NCBI RefSeq assembly: GCF_001510665.1 | Contig: NZ_LMTI01000004.1 | Coordinates: 124,001-188,000, forward strand | Source: Bacillus sp. FJAT-27445 | GTDB taxonomy: Bacteria > Bacillota > Bacilli > Bacillales > Cytobacillaceae | Direction: 5' to 3' | Length of the DNA stretch: 64,000 nucleotides | Part shown: positions 9,015 to 18,415 of the stretch, piece after piece | Position numbering within the stretch: the stretch's first letter is position 1 | Layout: each line of letters starts with the position of its first letter | Made by a program: the position numbers and the translations under genes | The notes under the pieces: generated by a model | Told to the model about the DNA's origin: nothing | The model's input: the letters and a program-made list of their open reading frames with translations, nothing else | Database searches by the model: none

Positions 9015-9048
9015 AAAAGGCGGCTATCCAAATTGGTTGCCTTTTTTT
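9015..9048 (+). terminator. Terminator after selO
   Basis: AAAGGC pairs with the GCCTTT before a T7 run, with an inner CC-AAATT-GG pairing. Confidence 0.65.
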
Positions 9049-9115
9049 GATGCTTATACTAGATTAACAAAGTAAATATAGAAGCGATTGTCTTGGAATG
9101 GAGGCTGGGGATTGG

Positions 9116-9733
9116 ATGGAAGCGCTGGTTCATGGGATTATATTGGCCTTTGGCTTGATTTTGCCGCTCGGTGTGCAGAACGTATTTGTTTTTAATCAGG
9201 GGGCAACCCATAAAAAATTCTCCGGGGCCGTTCCGGTAATTGTAACAGCAGGAATATGTGACACGCTTTTAATTTCCCTGGCGGTTGCTGGTGTGTCGGT
9301 AATTGTCTTCAATTTAGAGTGGATAAGGAATTTACTATTTATAGTCGGGTTTTTGTTTCTCGCCTACATGGGATGGTCAATATGGAAATCTGGAGGTGAC
9401 GGAGTCAGGAATGACCAGCAGGCATCCTTCTCTGCAAAGCGGCAAGTCATGTTTGCCGCATCCGTCTCGCTTCTTAATCCACATGCAATTATGGACACCA
9501 TTGGGGTAATAGGAACAGCCTCCCTGGTTTATGCTGGTTCTGATAAATGGCTGTTCACCTTGGCCTGTATAGCCATATCCTGGATCTGGTTTTTCTCGTT
9601 GGCGGTTGCTGGCAGGAGGATTGGGCAGTTTGACCAGAGAGGAACATTCCTCAAACGCCTCAACAAGGCGTCAGCGCTCATTGTCTGGGGGGTGGCACTT
9701 TATATGGGGTATCAGATTCTCTCTTTCGTATAA
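9116..9733 (+). CDS. LysE/ArgO-family amino-acid exporter
   Basis: A 205-residue membrane protein with about six hydrophobic segments. It begins MEALVHGII and continues through the LysE/ArgO signature LGLILPLGVQN-type sequence (here FGLILPLGVQNVFVFNQGA). A second conserved segment reads SLLNPHAIMDTIGVIG. These are closest to ArgO, the arginine/lysine exporter branch, although the substrate is inferred. I start at ATG 9116 because GGAGG lies about 11 nt upstream; ATG 9098 overlaps that ribosome site. It is monocistronic between two terminators. A second LysE-family exporter of the RhtB branch occurs at 41714. Confidence 0.85.
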   Translation: MEALVHGIILAFGLILPLGVQNVFVFNQGATHKKFSGAVPVIVTAGICDTLLISLAVAGVSVIVFNLEWIRNLLFIVGFLFLAYMGWSIWKSGGDGVRNDQQASFSAKRQVMFAASVSLLNPHAIMDTIGVIGTASLVYAGSDKWLFTLACIAISWIWFFSLAVAGRRIGQFDQRGTFLKRLNKASALIVWGVALYMGYQILSFV

Positions 9734-9752
9734 AATAGTAACCCATCAAATG

Positions 9753-9779
9753 AGCCTTTTCCTTTTGGAGAAGGCTTTT
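9753..9779 (+). terminator. Terminator after the LysE-family gene
   Basis: GCCTTTTCC pairs imperfectly with GGAGAAGGC and is followed by TTTT. Confidence 0.6.
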
Positions 9780-9845
9780 CGGCCATGGAAAATGCCGTTG
9801 TTGGATTGAATTAATTTTCATTTTTTGTAAAAAATAGAAAGAATA

Positions 9846-9873
9846 TTGAATTTTTATCCCCCTCATGTATAAT
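9846..9873 (+). promoter_or_regulatory. Sigma-A promoter of the pot operon
   Basis: TTGAAT (9846-9851), 16-bp spacer, TATAAT (9868-9873). The leader (about 100 nt) carries a small hairpin TGTCGA-AAA-TCGACA around 9897-9911. Confidence 0.75.
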
Positions 9874-9982
9874 TGTTCAGAATGTATCTTGGAGATTTGT
9901 CGAAAATCGACATGATTTGGTGGAAATACAAGAATCGATTCGTTTTTCATAAAATAGGAATGCCCGGAAAAGGAGGCTGAAA

Positions 9983-11086
9983 ATGAATAGCTCTGTAATT
10001 ATTCAATTTAACAATGTAACAAAGCAATACGATCAAGACCGCCCGGTACTGGATAATGTAAGTTTTGAGATTGAACGCGGGAAGTTTTACACTCTTTTGG
10101 GTCCTTCGGGTTGCGGGAAGACAACGATCCTCAGGCTGATTGCCGGATTTACGGAGGCAAGCTCTGGTGATATTTATTTTAACGAAAAGAGGATTAACAG
10201 CCTGCCAGCCAACAAGCGCCAGGTAAACACAGTTTTCCAGGATTATGCGCTGTTCCCTCATTTGAATGTGTTTGAAAATGTCGCTTTTGGCCTTCGGATT
10301 AAAAAGATGAAGGAAACCGATATCAAGGCGAAGGTTCGAGAAGCACTTCAGTTCGTGAACCTGGTTGGGTATGAAAACAGGGAGATTACGGAAATGTCGG
10401 GCGGCCAGCGCCAGCGTGTCGCGATTGCCAGGGCGATTGTTAATGAGCCAGAAGTTATCCTGCTCGATGAGCCGTTATCCGCCCTGGATTTGAAGCTGCG
10501 TACAGAGATGCAGTATGAATTGCGTGAACTTCAGCGCAGGCTTGGCATCACATTCATTTTCGTCACGCACGACCAGGAAGAAGCACTGGCAATGTCTGAC
10601 GAGATATTTGTCATCAATGAGGGCAAAATTCAGCAAAGCGGAAGCCCTACTGATATTTATGATGAGCCGATCAACCGTTTTGTTGCAGATTTTATCGGTG
10701 AATCCAATATTGTCAAAGGGACAATGGTCCGCGATTATCTGGTTGAGTTTACGGGCAAGCAATTCGAGTGCGTTGACCAAGGGTTGAATCCTAATGAACC
10801 AGTTGAAATTGTCATCCGCCCGGAGGATTTGGAAATCACTTCATTGGAAAAAGGGAAACTTCAGGTGCAAGTGGATTCCCAGCTTTTCCGCGGGGTCCAT
10901 TACGAACTAAGCTGCTATGATAATGCGGGGAACGAATGGCTTGTCCATTCAACGAAAAAAGCGGGCGTTGGCGACCAGATCGGCCTGTATTTTGAACCGG
11001 AAGCGATCCATGTCATGCGGTTGGGTGAAACGGAAGAAGAATTTGACCGGCGGTTAGAGGCCTATAAGGACGGAGACGGCGAATGA
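9983..11086 (+). CDS. potA: Spermidine/putrescine ABC transporter ATPase PotA
   Basis: A 367-residue ABC ATPase that powers polyamine uptake on the inner membrane face. Walker A is GPSGCGKTT, the signature is [14 protein letters not shown], Walker B is [12 protein letters not shown], and the H-loop is in VTHDQEEA. The last ~100 residues form a TOBE regulatory domain ([12 protein letters not shown]). AAAAGGAGG precedes the ATG. The stop overlaps the potB start by 4 bp, in a four-gene operon whose order potA-B-C-D is the Bacillus arrangement. Confidence 0.95.
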   Translation: MNSSVIIQFNNVTKQYDQDRPVLDNVSFEIERGKFYTLLGPSGCGKTTILRLIAGFTEASSGDIYFNEKRINSLPANKRQVNTVFQDYALFPHLNVFENVAFGLRIKKMKETDIKAKVREALQFVNLVGYENREITEMSGGQRQRVAIARAIVNEPEVILLDEPLSALDLKLRTEMQYELRELQRRLGITFIFVTHDQEEALAMSDEIFVINEGKIQQSGSPTDIYDEPINRFVADFIGESNIVKGTMVRDYLVEFTGKQFECVDQGLNPNEPVEIVIRPEDLEITSLEKGKLQVQVDSQLFRGVHYELSCYDNAGNEWLVHSTKKAGVGDQIGLYFEPEAIHVMRLGETEEEFDRRLEAYKDGDGE

Positions 11087-11895
11087 ACCGGAACCTGACC
11101 CGCCAGCTATACATGGTCCCCTATACGCTCTGGATGATTTTCTTTGTTATTGCGCCAATTTTATTGGTAGTCTATTATTCTTTCCTGAATATTGACGGCC
11201 ATTTTTCCCTGGAGAATTATCAGAAATTCTTTACGCCTGTTTATTTGAAGATGGTATTCAGTTCTTTTTGGTATGCGTTCCTAATTACGCTTTTTTCCTT
11301 GCTTGTCGCCTATCCGACTGCGATGCTGCTGACGAAAACGAGGCACAAGCAGCTTTGGCTTTTGCTCATCATTGTTCCTTCATGGATTAATTTGCTGTTG
11401 AAGGCTTATGCGTTCCTTGGCATTTTCGGGACGTACGGGGCAGCCAACCAGTTCCTTGAGGCAATCGGGATTGGGACGAAGCAAATTCTGTTTACCGATT
11501 TCAGTTTTATCTTCGTATCCGTCTATATTTTTATCCCGTTCATGATCCTGCCAATCTTCAATTCGCTGAATGAGTTGAATCCGGTGCTCCTTGATGCGGC
11601 AAATGACCTCGGCGCCTCCAAATGGACGACGTTCAAGCGGGTTATCTTCCCCCTGACAATTGAAGGGGTGAAATCAGGCTGCCAGGTTGTCTTTATCCCG
11701 GCACTTTCCCTGTTCATGCTGACACGATTGATCGCGGGCAACAGAGTCATCACGCTTGGAACGGCGATTGAGCAGAATTTCCTTGTGACGCAGGATTGGG
11801 GCATGGGTTCGACAATCGCGGTGTTTTTAATTATTGCGATGTTTGCCATTATGGCCATGACAGGCATCCGAAAGCGGGGTGTTTCACGTGGATAA
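11083..11895 (+). CDS. potB: Polyamine ABC transporter permease PotB
   Basis: A 270-residue permease with six predicted transmembrane segments. The EAA loop that docks on PotA reads [18 protein letters not shown] near residues 170-190. The N terminus ([22 protein letters not shown]) is the PotB/PotH type first helix. It begins in the ATGA overlap with potA, and its end overlaps the start of potC, so the operon is translationally coupled throughout. Confidence 0.94.
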   Translation: MNRNLTRQLYMVPYTLWMIFFVIAPILLVVYYSFLNIDGHFSLENYQKFFTPVYLKMVFSSFWYAFLITLFSLLVAYPTAMLLTKTRHKQLWLLLIIVPSWINLLLKAYAFLGIFGTYGAANQFLEAIGIGTKQILFTDFSFIFVSVYIFIPFMILPIFNSLNELNPVLLDAANDLGASKWTTFKRVIFPLTIEGVKSGCQVVFIPALSLFMLTRLIAGNRVITLGTAIEQNFLVTQDWGMGSTIAVFLIIAMFAIMAMTGIRKRGVSRG

Positions 11896-12691
11896 AAGAT
11901 TATCCCCACTCTCAAAGCTATTTTTGGTCCTGATTTTCTTTATTTTGTATTCACCTATTTTCTTTCTGATTTTTTATTCTTTTAACAGCGGGGGGAAAAT
12001 GTTTGGCTTTGAAAGCTTTACCCTGGATTGGTATAAGGAATTATTCACCGATACCCGCCTGTTGATCATTGTCCTAAATACGCTCGTTGTGGCGCTGCTT
12101 TCGGCGCTGTTTGCCACGATTATCGGCGTTGGTGGCGCGCTCGGAATCCACTATATGAGGAAACGGTCGACGAAAAATGCGCTACTGTCGCTCAATAATG
12201 TGTTGATTGTCAGCCCGGATGTCATTATCGGGGCATCATTCCTGATTTTGTTTACCGTTTCCGGGTACAAACTCGGATTTTATTCTGTTCTCCTGTCCCA
12301 TATAGCGTTCAGCGTACCGATTGTCGTTCTGATGGTGCTCCCGAAATTGACTGAAATGAGTCCCACTTTGGTCGACTCAGCGAGGGATCTTGGTGCAAAT
12401 AGCTGGAACGTACTGACGAAGGTTATTTTGCCCTACTTGTCGCCGGGAATCATGGCCGGTTTCTTTATGGCCTTGACCTACTCGCTTGACGATTTCGCGG
12501 TTACATTCTTTGTAACAGGGAATGGGTTCAGTACGCTGTCGGTCGAAATTTATTCATTGGCGCGCCGGGGGGTTTCCCTGAATATTAATGCCCTGTCGAC
12601 ACTGCTGTTCCTGTTTACAACTATCCTGGTTGTGGTCTACTACTTTATTACACAACGGCAGAAGCCGGCTGGAATGGGGGTACGTAAATGA
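11888..12691 (+). CDS. potC: Polyamine ABC transporter permease PotC
   Basis: A 267-residue second permease subunit with six predicted helices and an EAA loop reading RDLGANSWNVLTKVILPYL. I choose GTG 11888 because GGGG at 11876-11879 is 8 nt upstream; GTG 11879 lies inside that ribosome site. The protein then starts [13 protein letters not shown], with a basic N terminus before the first helix. It overlaps potB by 8 bp and potD by 4 bp. With PotB it forms the membrane channel of the polyamine importer. Confidence 0.93.
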   Translation: MDKRLSPLSKLFLVLIFFILYSPIFFLIFYSFNSGGKMFGFESFTLDWYKELFTDTRLLIIVLNTLVVALLSALFATIIGVGGALGIHYMRKRSTKNALLSLNNVLIVSPDVIIGASFLILFTVSGYKLGFYSVLLSHIAFSVPIVVLMVLPKLTEMSPTLVDSARDLGANSWNVLTKVILPYLSPGIMAGFFMALTYSLDDFAVTFFVTGNGFSTLSVEIYSLARRGVSLNINALSTLLFLFTTILVVVYYFITQRQKPAGMGVRK

Positions 12692-13761
12692 GGCAGCTTA
12701 TGCGTTTATTTATCGCCATCGTTCTTGTTTCGGCCATTTTGCTCGGGATTATTTCAAAATTGAATGATACAAAAGGGTATTCAGGCGGCAACACGGTGAC
12801 GATTTACAACTGGGGAGATTACATCGACCCCGATTTGATTAAGCGTTTTGAAAAAGAAACAGGCATTAGCGTTGTATATGAAACATTTGATTCCAATGAA
12901 GCGATGATGACAAAGATCAAGCAGGGTGGAACAGCCTATGATATCGCGGTTCCATCGGAGTACATGATTGATAAGATGCGCGAGGAGAAAATGCTGATTC
13001 CTCTTGACCATTCGAAACTGCCGAATTTGAAGAATATAGACCAGCGCTTCATGGATTTGCCGTTCGACCCAGAAAACAAGTATTCCGTTCCTTATTTTTG
13101 GGGGACGGTCGGAATTGTCTATAACCCAAAAATGCTCGAAGGAAAAGAGATTACGGGCTGGAACGACCTTTGGGATCCCGATTTTAAAAATGAAATCCTT
13201 CTTGTTGATGGCGCCCGTGAAGTTATCGGCATGGGTCTGAACAGCCTTGGCTACTCGCTGAATGACACGAATAAAAAGCACCTCCGCCAGGCAAAATCAA
13301 AGCTTGATACGCTGACGCCGAATATTAAAGCGATTGTCGGCGATGAAATCAAGATGCTGCTTGCAAATGAAGAAGCCGCAATCGGACTGGTTTGGTCGGG
13401 AGATGCCGCGGATATTATGGGTGAAAACGAAGACCTCGACTATGTCGTTCCGAGTGAGGGCTCCAACCTGTGGTTTGACAATATGGTCATTCCAAAAACA
13501 GCGAAAAACAAGGAAGCGGCCCACAAGTTTATCAATTTTATTCTTGATCCGGAAGTTTCCGCCCAGAATACAGAATGGGTGAGCTATTCGACCCCGAACA
13601 AGGAAGCTCTTCAGTTTATGCCGGAGGAAATGACGTCCGATGAACGCTTCTACCCATCCGAAGAACTGACGAAAAAGCTTGAGGTGTACAAAAACCTCGG
13701 CCAGCGGAACCTGGCGTATTACAACGAGTTGTTCCTTGAGTTTAAAATGCACAGGAAATAG
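12688..13761 (+). CDS. potD: Polyamine-binding protein PotD
   Basis: A 357-residue extracytoplasmic binding protein that delivers spermidine or putrescine to PotBC. The mature domain begins VTIYNWGDYIDPDL, the PotD/PotF signature, and includes YFWGTVGIVYN and WSGDAADIMGEN segments that line the ligand cleft in the family. The N-terminal hydrophobic segment (about residues 5-22) contains no cysteine, so there is no lipobox. The protein is probably held by an uncleaved signal anchor rather than a lipid. It starts in an ATGA overlap with potC and is the last gene before a strong terminator. Confidence 0.93.
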   Translation: MRQLMRLFIAIVLVSAILLGIISKLNDTKGYSGGNTVTIYNWGDYIDPDLIKRFEKETGISVVYETFDSNEAMMTKIKQGGTAYDIAVPSEYMIDKMREEKMLIPLDHSKLPNLKNIDQRFMDLPFDPENKYSVPYFWGTVGIVYNPKMLEGKEITGWNDLWDPDFKNEILLVDGAREVIGMGLNSLGYSLNDTNKKHLRQAKSKLDTLTPNIKAIVGDEIKMLLANEEAAIGLVWSGDAADIMGENEDLDYVVPSEGSNLWFDNMVIPKTAKNKEAAHKFINFILDPEVSAQNTEWVSYSTPNKEALQFMPEEMTSDERFYPSEELTKKLEVYKNLGQRNLAYYNELFLEFKMHRK

Positions 13762-13769
13762 TATTGGAG

Positions 13770-13797
13770 GCACCCGATTAGGGTGCTTTTTCTTTTT
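13770..13797 (+). terminator. Terminator of the pot operon
   Basis: GCACCC (13770-13775) pairs with GGGTGC (13781-13786), followed by TTTTTCTTTTT. Confidence 0.9.
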
Positions 13798-13815
13798 CGG
13801 TAGAATATACGAACA

Positions 13816-13955
13816 GTGCCTGGCACCGCCCGAAAAATCTTGTTTCACAGTGGTTTCTTTTACACGATTAGTGAGGCAATGGAAACGTCCCCCGCCTCTT
13901 TTTGCGGACTGAGGCAATGGAAACGTCCCCTGCCTCACTGCCTCACTGCCTCACT
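13816..13955. repeat. REP-like intergenic repeat cluster
   Basis: Starts with the palindrome GTGCCTGGCAC (13816-13826). Two copies follow of a unit running from GAGGCA through ATGGAAACGTCCCC to GCCTC (13872-13898 and 13910-13937). The second is palindromic at its ends (TGAGGCA/TGCCTCA) and is followed by the 8-bp unit TGCCTCAC repeated three times. A close copy of the unit lies at 43116-43155. Confidence 0.7.
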
Positions 13956-13970
13956 GCTTCATTTCACATA

Positions 13971-14033
13971 TAGACAGAAAATGTAAAACGAATTATACTT
14001 AAGTTCACTAATATTTAAGTAACCTAATTAAAT
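13971..14033 (+). promoter_or_regulatory. Promoter and likely MarR operator
   Basis: TAGACA (13971-13976), 17-bp spacer, TATACT (13994-13999). Just downstream, ATTTAA (14013-14018) and TTAAAT (14028-14033) form an inverted repeat between the promoter and the marR gene, as expected for autoregulation. Confidence 0.55.
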
Positions 14034-14047
14034 GCGGGGTGATGAAA

Positions 14048-14500
14048 GTGGCGGAAATGGATAGCGAGGTTGCCCAGAAGTTAATTAATACATTTATGCA
14101 GTTTCGAAGGGGTGGCTGGCATGAGAAAAAGATTGCCGGTTTTAATCCGAGCGAATTTAAAATAATGGCTGTGATTAAGCAGGGAATGAAGGACAATGGC
14201 GGGGGAATGAAGGTTTCCGAGATTAGCCATAGTCTGCATGTGACTCCGCCAACGGTGACACAGCTTATCAATGTCCTTGAAAAGGATGGGCTGGTAGAGC
14301 GGACGATTGACCCGAACGACCGCCGTTCTGTGAATGTTAAGCTGACAGCCGAGGGCATTGATGTCACCAGGAAGGCCAGGAAAGCGTTTAGGGAAACCTT
14401 TCTGGGTTTAATTGATTATCTTGGAGAGGAAGACAGCGATAAGCTAGCAGAACTGCTCGCCAAGGTGAATGAGTATTACCAAAACCTAAACCGCAAGTGA
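14048..14500 (+). CDS. MarR-family transcriptional regulator
   Basis: A 150-residue winged-helix regulator. The recognition helix region reads VTPPTVTQLINVLEKDGLV and the wing DPNDRRSVNVKLT, both standard MarR features. It has a His/Trp-rich N-terminal segment (GGWHEKK) of unknown role. GTG 14048 is chosen because GGGGTGA ends about 5 nt upstream; ATG 14057 or GTG 14039 are alternatives. Nineteen bases separate it from two ABC exporter genes, so it most likely represses the exporter operon and itself through the inverted repeat at 14013-14033. Confidence 0.87.
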   Translation: MAEMDSEVAQKLINTFMQFRRGGWHEKKIAGFNPSEFKIMAVIKQGMKDNGGGMKVSEISHSLHVTPPTVTQLINVLEKDGLVERTIDPNDRRSVNVKLTAEGIDVTRKARKAFRETFLGLIDYLGEEDSDKLAELLAKVNEYYQNLNRK

Positions 14501-14518
14501 GAAAGAAGGAACTAATTT

Positions 14519-16246
14519 ATGAAGAAATTAAGCAGGTTTTTAAAGCCCTTTGCCTTTTCTGTTGGAATCGTCCTCATCCTTGTGTTTCTCCAATCCTTAT
14601 CCGATCTTTATCTGCCAACCTTAATGGCAGATATCGTTGACTATGGTGTTGTAAAAGGAGATTCGGCCTATATTTGGAAAATTGGCGGATATATGCTGCT
14701 GGTTGCTGCTGGTGGGATGATTTGCTCGGTCGGGGCAAGTTATTTTTCGGCTAAAATTGCTTCAGGATTCGGAAAATCACTCCGAAGTAGAGTGTTTTCC
14801 CATGTGTCCGGGTTTTCCCTCCATGAATTTGACCAGATTGGTACGTCCTCGTTAATTACGAGGACGACAAACGATATTACCCAGGTTCAGCAGGTACTGG
14901 TCATGATGCTGAGAATGATGATTATGGCGCCGATGATGTGCATTGGCGGAATCATTATGGCGGTCTCAAAGGATGCAAAGCTGACTCTTGTGCTGGCGGT
15001 TTCTTTGCCAATCCTTGTTTTGGCGATTGCCATTCTCGCCAAAAAAGGGCTGCCGCTTTTCAAAGCCATGCAGGTTAAGCTCGACAGCCTAAACCGTGTC
15101 TTGAGGGAAAATCTGACTGGAATCCGCGTCATCCGCTCTTTTAACAGGATTGAACACGAGAAAAAACGCTTTGACAAGGCTAATCTGGATTTGACGGAAA
15201 CAGCTATAAAGGTAAATAAAATTATGGCGTCGCTCATGCCGATTATGATGATCGTCCTAAACCTGACAACCGTGGCGATTATCTGGTTCGGGGGCATTCG
15301 GATCAGCAACGGGCACATGCAGGTAGGAGATATGATGGCGTTCATCCAATACGCGATGCAAATCATGTTTTCCCTGATTATGGTATCGATGATGTTTGTC
15401 ATGATACCGCGCGCTTCAGTTTCCGCGGGGAGGATTAACGAGGTGCTCGAGCTGACAGCGGATATTAGCGATCCGGTCAATGGAAAGAAACCGGCAGAGG
15501 AAAAGGGGATTGTCGAGTTCAGGGACGTGACTTTCAGGTATCCGGGTGCGGAAATCCCGGCTTTGTCTACTATCAGCTTTACGATGAAGCCTGGGGAAAC
15601 AACCGCTGTTATCGGCGGCACAGGGTCCGGGAAATCAACTCTAGTTAATCTGATTCCGAGGTTTTACGACATCGACAACGGCAGCATCCTTGTTGACGGG
15701 ATTGATATCCGGGAGATGAAGCAAGAAGATTTAAGGGAAAAAATCGGTTTCGTGCCGCAGCAGGCAGTGTTATTTTCCGGAACGATTACCGACAATATCC
15801 GTTTTGGAAAAGAAGGCGCTACTGAAGAGGAGATTCGCCATGCAGCTGAAATTGCTCAGGCGAAGGATTTTATTGAGGCAATGCCTGAAGGATATGAATC
15901 CGTCATTTCCCAGGGCGGGACAAATGTTTCGGGAGGCCAGAAGCAGCGTTTGTCGATTGCTAGGGCGCTGGTCAGGAAGCCGGAGATATACATTTTTGAC
16001 GACAGCTTTTCCGCGCTTGATTTTAAAACAGATGCAAAGCTCCGCGAAGCATTAAAAGAAGAAACAGCGGATTCCACGATGCTGATCGTCGCCCAGCGTG
16101 TCAGTACCATTATGGATGCCGACCAGATCATCGTCCTTGATGAGGGTTCAATATCAGGAATCGGTACGCACAAGGAACTGATGGAAACAAATAAAGTTTA
16201 CCGGGAAATCGTCATGTCCCAGCTTTCCGAGGAGGAGATCGCCTGA
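14519..16246 (+). CDS. ABC exporter half-transporter, degenerate-site subunit
   Basis: A 575-residue TMD-NBD half-transporter with six predicted helices in the first ~310 residues. Walker A is GGTGSGKST and the signature is VSGGQKQRLSIARAL. The Walker B region reads IYIFDDSFSALD, with Asp where the catalytic Glu should be, and the H-loop reads VAQRVST, with Gln in place of His. This is the pattern of the non-catalytic partner in heterodimeric exporters such as TM287/288 and LmrCD-type pumps. The stop codon overlaps the ATG of the partner gene by one base. Multidrug or lipid export under MarR control is inferred. Confidence 0.9.
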   Translation: MKKLSRFLKPFAFSVGIVLILVFLQSLSDLYLPTLMADIVDYGVVKGDSAYIWKIGGYMLLVAAGGMICSVGASYFSAKIASGFGKSLRSRVFSHVSGFSLHEFDQIGTSSLITRTTNDITQVQQVLVMMLRMMIMAPMMCIGGIIMAVSKDAKLTLVLAVSLPILVLAIAILAKKGLPLFKAMQVKLDSLNRVLRENLTGIRVIRSFNRIEHEKKRFDKANLDLTETAIKVNKIMASLMPIMMIVLNLTTVAIIWFGGIRISNGHMQVGDMMAFIQYAMQIMFSLIMVSMMFVMIPRASVSAGRINEVLELTADISDPVNGKKPAEEKGIVEFRDVTFRYPGAEIPALSTISFTMKPGETTAVIGGTGSGKSTLVNLIPRFYDIDNGSILVDGIDIREMKQEDLREKIGFVPQQAVLFSGTITDNIRFGKEGATEEEIRHAAEIAQAKDFIEAMPEGYESVISQGGTNVSGGQKQRLSIARALVRKPEIYIFDDSFSALDFKTDAKLREALKEETADSTMLIVAQRVSTIMDADQIIVLDEGSISGIGTHKELMETNKVYREIVMSQLSEEEIA

Positions 16247-18123
16247 TGAGTAAAGGAACTGAAAACAATAGCCATAGTCAGGGTCCCCGTGGAGGCGGGT
16301 TTGGGCCGCCTGGAATGGGTATGCCCGTCCAGAAAGCCAAGGATTTTAAAGGAACGTTGAAACGGCTGATAGGCTATTTAAAGCCATATAAGTTGAAGCT
16401 TCTCGCTGTGTTGGCCACAGCGATTATCAGTACGATTTTTGCCATCGTCAGCCCGAAAATTATGGGAAAGGCAACGACAAAGCTTTTCGAAGGCCTGATG
16501 ATGAAAATGAATCGCGTACCGGGAGCGGAAATCGATTTTGATTACATCGGGCAAATCATCCTCATCCTTATCGGCCTTTACGTTTTAAGCGCGGCGTTTT
16601 CCTATTTGATGCAATACATGATGGCGGGGGTAGCGCAAAAGACGGTTTATAACTTGAGGAAGGAAGTCGAAGAGAAGCTTAACCGGCTGCCGTTAAAGTA
16701 TTTCGACTCGAGGACGCATGGTGAAATCCTCAGCCGGGCCGTCAATGATGTAGATAATATCAGCAATACGCTCCAGCAAAGTATGACCCAGCTGATTACC
16801 TCGGTCGTGACAATTATCGGTGTCATTATTATGATGCTGACAATCAGCCCGCTCATGACGCTAATTGTCATTGTGACCCTTCCCTTGAGCGTTGTTGCGA
16901 TCGCGAACATCGCGAAGAAGTCGCAAAAGCATTTTATGGGCCAGCAGAAATCTCTGGGAACGCTAAATGGCCATGTTGAGGAAATGTATACAGGCCACAA
17001 AATCAGCAAGGTATTTGGCCATGAACGGAAGTCGCTGGAAAAATTCGAGGAAGTGAATGAAGAACTCTACCAATCCGCTTGGAAAGCGCAGTTCATTTCC
17101 GGGATGATTATGCCAATCATGATGTTCATCAACAATATCGGCTATGTCCTCGTTTCCGCTGTCGGAGGAATCCTGGTCATGAAAAAGGCGATTGAAATCG
17201 GTGATATCCAGGCATTCATCCAGTACGCGAGGCAGTTTTCCCAACCGGTTGCGCAAACGGCGCAAATCGCGAATATCATTCAATCCACAATCGCCAGTGC
17301 GGAGCGGGTCTTCGAGATTCTGGATGAAACCGAGGAAGTTCCTGAAGCAGCGGCAACAAAGAAACTTTCCAAAGTGAATGGAGATGTCTCCTTCAATCAT
17401 GTTTCATTCGGTTATAAAGAGAATGAAATTTTAATAGAAGATATGCATATCCACGTCAGGCCGGGCCAAAAGGTGGCCATTGTCGGTCCCACCGGGGCAG
17501 GAAAAACGACGCTTATCAATTTGCTGATGCGATTCTATGAGGTGAATGCCGGAGAAATCCTTATCGATGGGGTTAACATTGCCAGCATGAAACGAAGCGA
17601 TCTTCGGGGCCTGTTTGGAATGGTCCTTCAGGATACATGGCTGTTCAATAGCACAATCCGTGAAAACATCGCTTACGGCAAAGAAGGTGCTTCGGAAACG
17701 GAAATCATTGCGGCTGCCAAGGCTGCCAATGCCGACCATTTTATCAGGACCCTTCCTGAAGGATATGACACAATCCTGAACGAGGAAGCGTCGAATATTT
17801 CGCAAGGGCAAAAGCAGCTCCTGACAATTGCCAGGGCAGTTCTGGCTGATCCGGCCATCCTCATTCTTGATGAAGCGACAAGCAGTGTCGATACCCGCAC
17901 AGAGGTGCAAATCCAAAAAGCGATGGACCGGCTGATGGAGGGTCGCACCAGCTTTGTCATTGCCCACAGGCTTTCAACAATCCGTGATGCCGATCGGATT
18001 CTCGTGATGAACCACGGAAAAGTCATAGAGCAGGGGACCCATGAGGAATTGCTTGAAAAAGGCGGCTTTTATGAGGACCTGTACAACAGCCAGTTTACAG
18101 GAAAATCGAAAAATGCCGGCTAG
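16246..18123 (+). CDS. ABC exporter half-transporter, catalytic subunit
   Basis: A 625-residue partner half-transporter. A Gly/Pro-rich cytoplasmic N-terminal extension of about 40 residues precedes six predicted helices. Its NBD has Walker A GPTGAGKTT and an ISQGQKQLLTIARAV signature, with Gln for the second Gly. Walker B is canonical (ILILDEATSSVD) and the H-loop His is present in IAHRLST. It thus supplies the catalytic Glu and His missing from its partner, consistent with an asymmetric heterodimer with one consensus ATP site. GAGGAGG precedes the ATG, and the operon ends at the terminator at 18201. Confidence 0.9.
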   Translation: MSKGTENNSHSQGPRGGGFGPPGMGMPVQKAKDFKGTLKRLIGYLKPYKLKLLAVLATAIISTIFAIVSPKIMGKATTKLFEGLMMKMNRVPGAEIDFDYIGQIILILIGLYVLSAAFSYLMQYMMAGVAQKTVYNLRKEVEEKLNRLPLKYFDSRTHGEILSRAVNDVDNISNTLQQSMTQLITSVVTIIGVIIMMLTISPLMTLIVIVTLPLSVVAIANIAKKSQKHFMGQQKSLGTLNGHVEEMYTGHKISKVFGHERKSLEKFEEVNEELYQSAWKAQFISGMIMPIMMFINNIGYVLVSAVGGILVMKKAIEIGDIQAFIQYARQFSQPVAQTAQIANIIQSTIASAERVFEILDETEEVPEAAATKKLSKVNGDVSFNHVSFGYKENEILIEDMHIHVRPGQKVAIVGPTGAGKTTLINLLMRFYEVNAGEILIDGVNIASMKRSDLRGLFGMVLQDTWLFNSTIRENIAYGKEGASETEIIAAAKAANADHFIRTLPEGYDTILNEEASNISQGQKQLLTIARAVLADPAILILDEATSSVDTRTEVQIQKAMDRLMEGRTSFVIAHRLSTIRDADRILVMNHGKVIEQGTHEELLEKGGFYEDLYNSQFTGKSKNAG

Positions 18124-18200
18124 TTTTAACGGTCATCCTTGTTTTTCTATAACAAAAATGCTTTTAATACATTAAATAGATTAGTGGCCCCCTCACTGAA

Positions 18201-18236
18201 AGGCAGCTGACCATTCCCAGGCAGCTGCCTTTTGCT
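18201..18236 (+). terminator. Terminator of the marR-ABC operon
   Basis: AGGCAGCTG (18201-18209) pairs with CAGCTGCCT (18222-18230), followed by TTTTGC. Confidence 0.75.
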
Positions 18237-18308
18237 ATTTTTCGGAGTTAGCGGAATCAATTAATAAAATGCTCCATATTGGAAATTTTGTGAACTTTTT
18301 AAAGTGTG

Positions 18309-18337
18309 TTGTCCACTGAATAGTTTAGTGTTATAAT
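18309..18337 (+). promoter_or_regulatory. Sigma-A promoter of the amino-acid ABC operon
   Basis: TTGTCC (18309-18314), 17-bp spacer, TATAAT (18332-18337). The leader of about 70 nt shows no recognisable riboswitch. Confidence 0.75.
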
Positions 18338-18415
18338 CTGATAGTGTGATAATATGGTAACGCATTAAAGTGTTTTTAACTAAAATAAATTTAACAAAAA
18401 GGATGGTCTTTCACA

